Below are positions 31,591 to 37,571 of a stretch of DNA of 37,571 bases, piece after piece (position 1 is the stretch's first letter; each line of letters begins with the position of its first letter). The stretch covers positions 1-37,571 of the forward strand of contig CAKOLI010000009.1 of NCBI GenBank assembly GCA_934096265.1. Direction: 5' to 3'. The notes under the pieces were generated by a model. It searched no databases. It was given only the letters and a program-made list of their open reading frames with translations, and had not been told where the DNA came from. This DNA is from an uncultured Bacilli bacterium. GTDB lineage: Bacteria > Bacillota_I > Bacilli_A > RF39 > UBA660. The position numbers and the translations under genes were made by a program.

Positions 31591-33228
31591 TTATTTTTCA
31601 ACTCCTGGATATAAATATTTTTCCTTTTCTTCTGCTATCTTTTCATTAGCATTAGGAACAACAATTGTTTCTTTAAAAGATCGCTGTCCTCTCTCCGATG
31701 CGGTATTAAATAAATCTAATTTTTCTATATTAATTTTGTCATTAAAATCACAGCTTAATCTCCAACCATAATTTTCTTGTTTCATAGTACTACAAATTCT
31801 TCCATAATTTCTTTCGTGTGTCGGAGTTAAAGGTTCATTTGTAAATGAAGTTATTCCTTTGAATAAATTAATTGCTCTACCTAAATTACAAATAGTACCT
31901 GTATCTATAGTGAATTTTGAATCGAAGAATGCATCAGAAGGATATTCTGCATCTCTCAGTGCATCTATATACAATCTAATAATTGGTAAAACATGTTCTA
32001 ATATATATTCATACTTGTCAATTTTATACTCTTCCTTATAGTTAAAAGCAATATTCTCACATATTTTATAAACTTTTTCCACATCATCCCATGATGAATC
32101 AGAATATTTATCCCTTAATTTTAAATTTTGCATACTTTTAAATTCATACAATGCATTTAAAAAAAATCTTTCAGTTACCAAGTATCCACTATTTTTTCTT
32201 TTTTCGGTCTTAGGATAAATGTTGATTCCATAATTTCCATAGTCAGTCAATTTTGGGTTAATCGAATAATACTTACCATCTTGATTTTCAAATAAATAAA
32301 CCTCACATTCCCTTTTTATATCTAGATTATTAATATTTTCTGATAAGTATTTTTCTAGTTGTTTTGCTGATTTTATATCATCTTTTAAGATGTATTCGTT
32401 AAACATTTTAGCCTTTTCACTTATTTGTAAGGAATGTAAATAAGGATCTGTTATATGTGCTACACATAAATTAACATTTTTATTTTTAGAAACAAATAAA
32501 TAATTTCCAGTGGCTATTACCTTATGATTATTATAATTTATGACATATACATTTTTGTTTACAACCAATGGGTTATAACGTATTTCCACGCACATTTTTC
32601 TAAAACCGGATCCAAAAGTTTTGTAATATGGTTTATATATTTTTAAAAAATTAGTTATGTCTTTTTGATATTCCTCTAAAGATGATTCACTTTTTTCATC
32701 TTCCCATGCTCTACCGTATTGAGTCAGTGATAATCTAACACCTGCTAGTGCCGAAAGTAAATCAGAATTACATATTTTTTTATGAACTTTATTTAATTTC
32801 TTATTATATCTACTAAATCCCACCGTTGATAATCTAGTTCTAACCCCAAGTTCTTTATAACAAATTTCTACAAATCTATCTAAATAATAATAATTACCTA
32901 TATCATTATCCAAATACGGAAATGTAACGCCAACTCTATGTTCTGTACGTTCCCAAGCTAAAAATAAATCGCCATTTGTATAATTCATTGCCGAATATTT
33001 TATGGCACTAACTACATTACGTAATGTTTTTTCATTCCAAAATTCACTTTTGCAGCATGAAAATTTGCTACAAAAGCTACAATTATTAAAACATCCTATT
33101 TGTGGCTGTAAGTGGCGCATCTTAGAAAAAAAGTCTTTTGGTAGAGACATAAAATGTTCATACAAATTTTTTCTTATTGTGTAATCGCAATTACTTATTT
33201 TGGTTTCATCACTTAATAAAAATTCCAT
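31591..33228 (-). CDS. Unrecognised radical-SAM-like protein
   Basis: 545 residues. C46-x3-C50-x2-C53 (IGCFNNCSFCSKF) is the [4Fe-4S]/SAM motif, followed by a further CC pair at 58-59. The next 170 residues read like a TIM-barrel half (VVSAIKYSAMNY, YLDRFVEICYKELGVRTRLST, ALAGVRLSLTQYG), and a long C-terminal region has NYGINIYPKTEKR and PTHERNYGRICSTMKQENYGWRL. I cannot place it in a named radical-SAM subfamily. It is coupled to the NADAR-DHH gene and preceded by a LysR gene 13 bases away, so the three are one unit. RBS AAAAGGAGTATTTAC. Confidence 0.75.
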   Translation of the reverse strand: MEFLLSDETKISNCDYTIRKNLYEHFMSLPKDFFSKMRHLQPQIGCFNNCSFCSKFSCCKSEFWNEKTLRNVVSAIKYSAMNYTNGDLFLAWERTEHRVGVTFPYLDNDIGNYYYLDRFVEICYKELGVRTRLSTVGFSRYNKKLNKVHKKICNSDLLSALAGVRLSLTQYGRAWEDEKSESSLEEYQKDITNFLKIYKPYYKTFGSGFRKMCVEIRYNPLVVNKNVYVINYNNHKVIATGNYLFVSKNKNVNLCVAHITDPYLHSLQISEKAKMFNEYILKDDIKSAKQLEKYLSENINNLDIKRECEVYLFENQDGKYYSINPKLTDYGNYGINIYPKTEKRKNSGYLVTERFFLNALYEFKSMQNLKLRDKYSDSSWDDVEKVYKICENIAFNYKEEYKIDKYEYILEHVLPIIRLYIDALRDAEYPSDAFFDSKFTIDTGTICNLGRAINLFKGITSFTNEPLTPTHERNYGRICSTMKQENYGWRLSCDFNDKINIEKLDLFNTASERGQRSFKETIVVPNANEKIAEEKEKYLYPGVEK

Positions 33229-33241
33229 GTAAATACTCCTT

Positions 33242-34129
33242 TTAATTATTTTCTAAAAATTCAATAAACTTTTTTAATGCTACTGTTTCAAATTCTTCTA
33301 AGTATACAGTACAAACATCAACTGAAGGTAAATCATTTTTAAAAGTTACAACTTCGAAGTCTTCTTTGTCAACTTGATTATCTATTACATTTTTTATAAA
33401 ATAACCAACTCCGACTCCTTTACGAACCATTTCCAACATGAATTCAGTTGTCCAAGATTCAACAACTGGATATAATACTATATTATTAACTTCCATATAT
33501 TCATCCAGTTTTAATCTTATAGAAGATGTAGCGCTTGGTAATATTAATGGGTATTTCTGTAAATCAGTGACGTTTTTTATTGAACAATTAGCAAACATTT
33601 TCTTATTATATACAAAACAATTTTCAAGTTTAGATAATGCAACTTTTTTTACAGTTTTTTTGTTGGTTTTAATTGGAAGTGTATCAACTATTAAATTAAT
33701 CTTTCTAGTCTCTAGCATCTCTACTAAATCAGTAGTGGATTTACTAACAATTTCAAATTTTATGCCGGGATAAATTTTTCTAAAATCGGAAATAAAATTT
33801 GACAAATAAAATATAGCTATATGTGAAGGAGCTCCAATTACTATTTCTCCTATATTCAAACTATTTAAGTTCCTTATATGAGATTCACCATCTTTTATAA
33901 TATTGAAAGCAGTAGAAATATAAGAATACAATTCTTTGGCTTCCAATGTTGGTTCGATTCCTTTACAATTCCTATAAAATAAACTATACCCTAATTGTGA
34001 TTCTAATTCTTTCAAGCTATAACTTATAGCAGGTTGTGAGACATATAAAACATTAGCAGTTCTAGAGATACTCTTCTGTTCATATAGTGTCAAAAAAATT
34101 TTATATAAATTTAAATCTTTATTATCCAC
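33242..34129 (-). CDS. LysR-family transcriptional regulator
   Basis: 295 residues. The N-terminal winged helix-turn-helix (about 5-62) reads LYKIFLTLYEQKSISRTANV, then LYVSQPAISYSLKELE and LGYSLFYR, which is classical LysR. The effector domain starts about residue 90 (GEIVIGAPSHIAIFYL). It begins with GTG, preceded by AAGGTGATATT. It is unusual in being co-directional with and only 13 bases ahead of the genes it presumably controls. The region 34130-34237 before it is AT-rich, with several TATAAT-like hexamers. Confidence 0.95.
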   Translation of the reverse strand: MDNKDLNLYKIFLTLYEQKSISRTANVLYVSQPAISYSLKELESQLGYSLFYRNCKGIEPTLEAKELYSYISTAFNIIKDGESHIRNLNSLNIGEIVIGAPSHIAIFYLSNFISDFRKIYPGIKFEIVSKSTTDLVEMLETRKINLIVDTLPIKTNKKTVKKVALSKLENCFVYNKKMFANCSIKNVTDLQKYPLILPSATSSIRLKLDEYMEVNNIVLYPVVESWTTEFMLEMVRKGVGVGYFIKNVIDNQVDKEDFEVVTFKNDLPSVDVCTVYLEEFETVALKKFIEFLENN

Positions 34130-34237
34130 AATATCACCTTCATTCGTAAAGTATTATATAATATTTTTATGAATAGCACAATAATTATAAATAATTTTAA
34201 TATATTAATAAATAAAATTTATGTTTTATATAATATT

Positions 34238-34666
34238 AAAAAATAAAGTTGATAAAAGATATAAAAATAATCAAAAACTTCATAAGAAAGATTATTTTAA
34301 TTTATTTTTAAAATATAATGATTTATTTAATAAATTAAAATATCATTATGATAATAATGTATAAACAATATTAAAGCTATGATTTAGTTATCAAATTTAA
34401 TTTTATCTCATAAGTTAAATTAGGAACTATTAATATAGTTTTTTTATTTATATTAAGGGGTTTAATTTGAAGGAACAAAAGAATAAAAAAGGGAAAAAAT
34501 TAATTATATAAGATTTAATTATAGTGAAGAATTTATCACTAATATAGAAAAACCCACCAAAGAAGATTTAAAGGGAGTGTAAATAATTCTATGTAAATGG
34601 TAATCTATCCATGATACAATAGTAGAAATGGAGAGACCCTATTTACACAAATTTATTTATAGACTC
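34238..34666. repeat. 429-bp direct repeat, copy 2
   Basis: Second copy of 29519-29947, same orientation, 3 mismatches. Its left flank has no gene continuing into it, so copy 1, which joins the 29045 gene, is the native left context. Its right edge again is the IS-like end. The flank to the right (34667-34764) carries a small hairpin (GGAGCT...AGCTCC) and no gene. Confidence 0.95.
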
Positions 34667-34764
34667 AGGAGCTTACTCTATTGTAGCTCCAATAATAAAA
34701 ACAGGCCCCACTGAACCCATCTCTATCATTATATCAGTTGTGTAAACTTACCTCATAGAACCTA

Positions 34765-34809
34765 TTACTCGATAAAATAAATCATCCAATAGAATTAATT
34801 ATAATTTCA
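34765..34809 (-). repeat. 45-bp direct repeat, copy B
   Basis: Identical to 28656-28700. It lies about 33 bases after the stop of the ArsB/NhaD-type permease. Confidence 0.75.
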
Positions 34810-34842
34810 GATGTTCTTTCCTTATTTATGAAATATTTTGTT

Positions 34843-36108
34843 TTACAGAACAATATATATAATTATAATTGCTATAACCAATTGTATAATATAATTTTGA
34901 ATACCATATTTAAAATAGTCTACAATATTCCAAGTCATATGTTTTGAATTATCATTATCAATTAAGTTTGCCGAATTAATTTCTTTTGACAATATAAAAC
35001 CTGCTGTTGCAGACCACATAAATAATGAACTTCCTGAACAAATTGACGCAGCATATGCTATTGCAACCCAATCAGATTGAGACATAAATGTTGTTGAACA
35101 CAAATTAACTATAACTGGCATCATAGCACTAGCAGCAGGACCTGCACCAAATAAGCCAGATACAAGTGATGTAATAATCATTATTACAATAAGTAAATAT
35201 TTAGGATTCGTGATGTTATTTTGTAAATACAAAGCAATTTCATTTAATATTCCTGTTTGTGACACAATACCAGCTAAAAATAAGAATGAACTTATCGTTA
35301 AAACCGGTTTAAAATCAATTTCTTGAATAATATTTACTTTTTTTATTTTACAATATAGCATTGCTACAACATATCCTAAAACAGCTATTATTTCTGATGG
35401 TATTATTTCTTGGGAAACAAAGCTCCAACTTAGAAACATAAATAAAAACACAATCAATAACCCAGTCAACACATCTTTTCTTACTATTAAATTTTTATAA
35501 CGACTCTTCAACAAATCTATTGATAACTTTTTCTGTGATTCTTCCTTTTTTTCATCTTTAATTTTAAAACTCCACCAAACTATTAATAAAATTGAAGTTA
35601 TTAAGAAAAGAGGAAATGCTCTAATTAAATATCCCAAAAAAGATGTTATTCCACTATTCATAATGACTATAGCCGGAAAATCTCCTATTGGAGATGATGC
35701 ACCGCCAGTATTTGATAATGCTAATATCGTCGCAAAAAACAAATTTAAATACTTCTTATTTATTCCTATTGTTTTTAACAAGACAAATATAATTGGTAAA
35801 ATCATCATTACAGCTGTTATATTATTTAAAAAAGCCGAAATAAAAAACATTAATAAACCAAATAATACCAAAATAAGTTTTTTATTTCCCTTAGACAAAA
35901 TCGCTAATTTTATAGATAGCATTTCCATTATACCTGTACTTGATATTAAATTAGTAAACAATTCCATTACAATCAATATAATTAATACATTATATTGATA
36001 ATTGTTCATAACTTCTTTTATTGAAATGTTTGTAAATAAAGCAAACATAGCACTAAATACATAAATCAAAGTTATAAGTAAAAAACTTCCTATATTATTT
36101 TTTGTCAT
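34843..36108 (-). CDS. ArsB/NhaD-superfamily permease
   Basis: 421 residues with about eleven transmembrane helices. Family marks are AFLNNITAVMMILPI at about 92-106 (DNxxxxLLxxP type) and, in the first half, NTGGASSPIGDFPAIVIM at about 133-150 (the GGAxxxIGD turn), with a second re-entrant-like GLFGAGPAASAMMPVIV in the second half. Such carriers move organic anions, arsenite or Na+/H+; the substrate cannot be told. It lies 11 bases after the unknown 192-residue gene, last in a tight operon. RBS AAAGGAGAGATTTC. Confidence 0.88.
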   Translation of the reverse strand: MTKNNIGSFLLITLIYVFSAMFALFTNISIKEVMNNYQYNVLIILIVMELFTNLISSTGIMEMLSIKLAILSKGNKKLILVLFGLLMFFISAFLNNITAVMMILPIIFVLLKTIGINKKYLNLFFATILALSNTGGASSPIGDFPAIVIMNSGITSFLGYLIRAFPLFLITSILLIVWWSFKIKDEKKEESQKKLSIDLLKSRYKNLIVRKDVLTGLLIVFLFMFLSWSFVSQEIIPSEIIAVLGYVVAMLYCKIKKVNIIQEIDFKPVLTISSFLFLAGIVSQTGILNEIALYLQNNITNPKYLLIVIMIITSLVSGLFGAGPAASAMMPVIVNLCSTTFMSQSDWVAIAYAASICSGSSLFMWSATAGFILSKEINSANLIDNDNSKHMTWNIVDYFKYGIQNYIIQLVIAIIIIYIVL

Positions 36109-36119
36109 GAAATCTCTCC

Positions 36120-36698
36120 TTAAATCATTTTAGTAAAATATTTTTCTTTATTTATCAAAATCCAATTTTTAGGTCTTTCGGAAAGGCTTTCATTTAAACA
36201 AGGAACAAATACTTTTTCTCCCAAAAATTCTTTGTATATTTCTAATGCTCTGTAACTTCTTTTATTCAATAAACACTTATTACCATTTTTATATCCAAAT
36301 GAAATTATAACTGAATCTTTGGGTTTAATTAAAGTAGGATACTCTAGTTCATTAATATATTTAATAATATTTTGGTTGGGAGAATTTTTAATTATAATTT
36401 TCTTTTGTTCCATACTTAAATTACTAGATAATACAACTATAATATGATCGAAATATCCTCTATATTTTAGTATTTCTTCTAAAATCGCTATTTCATTAGA
36501 TAAAAACATTATATTTCTTTTTCGTAAGTTTAATATTTTAATTACAACTTCATTAACAGAACGTAATGTAGAAGAATCAGATGAAATTGGTACATGCTTT
36601 GAAATGTTATACATTAGTTCAATATTATCTATATATTTATATAATTGAGCATTAGTTTCAAATATGCCAATTTCATCTATTGTATCTATCAAATTCAT
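36120..36698 (-). CDS. Hypothetical protein (192 residues)
   Basis: Not recognised. Soluble, alternating helix and strand as in a Rossmann-like fold (NIMFLSNEIAILEEILKYRG, DHIIVVLSSNLSMEQKK, KDSVIISFGYKNGNKCLL). No membrane segment or signal peptide. It lies 2 bases after the 60-residue gene and 11 before the permease, so it is translated in the same operon, perhaps as a partner of the permease. RBS AGAGGAAATC, within the preceding gene. Confidence 0.7.
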   Translation of the reverse strand: MNLIDTIDEIGIFETNAQLYKYIDNIELMYNISKHVPISSDSSTLRSVNEVVIKILNLRKRNIMFLSNEIAILEEILKYRGYFDHIIVVLSSNLSMEQKKIIIKNSPNQNIIKYINELEYPTLIKPKDSVIISFGYKNGNKCLLNKRSYRALEIYKEFLGEKVFVPCLNESLSERPKNWILINKEKYFTKMI

Positions 36699-36700
36699 AT

Positions 36701-36883
36701 CTATTTGATTTCCTCTATCTTATTACATATTTTTTGTAATAAACTTACTAAAATAGAAATTTCATAAGGAGCATTTTCAATTATATCTATCATTTCACCT
36801 AATTCTAAGTCAAATTTTTCAGATAATAATTTAAAGTCTTTTTCATCAAGTGTTGGAGATGAGAATCTTATACCTAAATTCAT
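36701..36883 (-). CDS. Small protein (60 residues) sharing a domain with its neighbour
   Basis: Not recognised. Its C-terminal half (FDLELGEMIDIIENAPYEIS, then ILVSLLQKICNKIEEI) lines up with the end of the 120-residue neighbour (FDDEFTADAVIKALKESPVE, then IQIIAKIIMDLHKKIDEI): F-D-x-E, P-x-E-I-x-I-[LI], K-I-[ED]-E-I at the same spacing. A small helical binding or dimerisation module is likely. RBS GGAGAATAATTTTT. Confidence 0.65.
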   Translation of the reverse strand: MNLGIRFSSPTLDEKDFKLLSEKFDLELGEMIDIIENAPYEISILVSLLQKICNKIEEIK

Positions 36884-36888
36884 AAAAA

Positions 36889-37251
36889 TTATTCTCCATA
36901 TATTTCATCTATTTTTTTATGTAAATCCATAATAATTTTTGCTATAATTTGGATTTCAACTGGGCTTTCTTTTAAAGCTTTAATTACTGCATCAGCTGTA
37001 AACTCATCATCAAAAATGTTAAGTAATACTTCATAATCATTATCTAAATTTAATTTTAACTTCTCATGTGGTTTTGGTTTTAAAACATGTGGTAAAGGCT
37101 TATGTATATGATCTACTGACTTTTTAGGATGTCTTTCTTCAACAATAGCATTCTTTGGTGCAATATTTAATTTTTCTAATTTTTCATTTAGTATTTCATC
37201 AAGTTCACTTTCTCTAATCATTCTATCTTCTTCTAATTTTTCTCTCATCAT
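36889..37251 (-). CDS. Small protein (120 residues) with His/Lys/Pro-rich linker and shared C-terminal domain
   Basis: Not recognised. A charged N-terminal helix (about 1-30), a His/Lys/Pro-rich middle (VEERHPKKSVDHIHKPLPH, about 41-59, resembling the octapeptides of the upstream protein), and a C-terminal helical module shared with the 60-residue neighbour. The start overlaps the end of the upstream gene by 29 bases. The His-rich linker could bind metal or nucleic acid, but this is a guess. Confidence 0.65.
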   Translation of the reverse strand: MMREKLEEDRMIRESELDEILNEKLEKLNIAPKNAIVEERHPKKSVDHIHKPLPHVLKPKPHEKLKLNLDNDYEVLLNIFDDEFTADAVIKALKESPVEIQIIAKIIMDLHKKIDEIYGE

Positions 37252-37571
37252 TTTCTAACATTTCCTTTCTTTCTTCTTTTTCATAAAATTCTAATTCAAC
37301 CAATATTTTTTTCAATTCTAGTAATTGTGATTTATCAGTACTAAAATTAATAATAAAATTAATTTTTTCTTCTACACTTCTTGGTCTTTCTTCAACCCCA
37401 TGTTCTGGTCTTTCTTCACCCCTATGTTCTGGTCTTTCTTCAACCCTGTGTTTTGGTCTTTCTTCAGCCCTATGTTCTGGTCTTTCTTCAACCCTATGTT
37501 TTGGTCTTTCTTCACCCCTATGTTCTGGTCTTTCTTCAACTCTATGTTCTGGTCTTTCTTCAACCCTATGT
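37223..37571 (-). CDS. Octapeptide-repeat protein, N-terminus beyond the window
   Basis: At the window edge eight 24-base units (37379-37570) encode HRVEERPE-type octapeptides (variants HRGEERPK, HRAEERPK, HGVEERPR), followed by a unique coiled-coil-like tail (SVEEKINFIINFSTDKSQLL, LVELEFYEKEERKEM) and a stop at 37225-37223. Because each unit is divisible by three, other frames are open too (for example KKDQNIGL), but only this frame runs on into unique sequence, and changes within it are often silent (CAT/CAC, AGG/AGA). Function unknown; first visible gene of the operon that ends with the permease. Confidence 0.7.
   Translation of the reverse strand, partial: HRVEERPEHRVEERPEHRGEERPKHRVEERPEHRAEERPKHRVEERPEHRGEERPEHGVEERPRSVEEKINFIINFSTDKSQLLELKKILVELEFYEKEERKEMLENDERKIRRR

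Noticed and set aside
37372..37563. Tandem 24-base units as a CRISPR array, or as a separate KKDQNIGL-repeat protein
   Set aside because: There are no spacers, and the units are contiguous and in phase with a coding frame. The KKDQN frame starts and ends within the repeats, whereas the HRVEERPE frame continues into unique coding sequence.

Overview
The window comes from a low-GC, AT-rich genome of the Bacillota, most likely an uncultured gut-type lineage of the class Bacilli (Erysipelotrichales/RF39 neighbourhood; this placement is inference). Support: the canonical rpsL-rpsG-fusA-tuf order, a Phe T-box leader in front of pheST, spore genes (a SpoIIP-like amidase and a CotY/CotZ-type coat protein), and normal use of TGG for Trp with TGA as a stop.

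Layout. 1-18.1 kb is core chromosome, almost entirely minus strand: an RdgB/HAM1-like nucleotide pyrophosphatase, the str operon (tuf, fusA, rpsG, rpsL), mutM and polA, a MazG-like protein, a type IV pilin-like protein, a small membrane protein with a SpoIIP-like amidase, a divergent cotY/Z-type gene, pheT-pheS behind a T-box, an unknown gene, frr and miaA. A broken BspA/DUF285 surface-protein fragment abuts miaA.

18.4-23.5 kb is a decayed integrative/mobilizable island: a transglutaminase-like protein, a MobV relaxase with a dnaX-type A_AAA_AAG site just before its stop, oriT-like competing hairpins, a large serine recombinase with both an internal deletion and a frameshift, and two small unknown genes. 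It is bracketed by matching att-like motifs (GCACCA-N12-CTCGAACTTTT). The right copy sits at the 3' end of a tRNA-Thr(GGU) gene.

23.6-28.1 kb holds envelope and signalling genes (uppP, YihY/BrkB family, a double solute-binding-domain protein with a degenerate GGDEF domain, a membrane-anchored unknown). Here the strand composition changes: the + strand goes from T-rich (left) to A- and C-rich (right), although the genes stay on the minus strand.

28.2-37.6 kb is accessory DNA. It contains a broken BclA/C1q-like exosporium-type gene, an unknown plus-strand gene, and a 4.7-kb unit between two nearly identical 429-bp direct repeats. That unit carries a LysR regulator, an unrecognised radical-SAM protein, a NADAR-DHH phosphoesterase fusion and an acetate kinase fragment cut off exactly at the outer end of an IS-like terminus. 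Beyond it lies a tight operon: a protein with eight HRVEERPE-type octapeptides (cut by the window edge), two small proteins sharing a C-terminal domain, an unknown 192-residue protein and an ArsB/NhaD-type permease.

The best candidate for an undescribed system is the LysR / radical-SAM / NADAR-DHH cassette. The octapeptide / shared-domain / permease operon is second.
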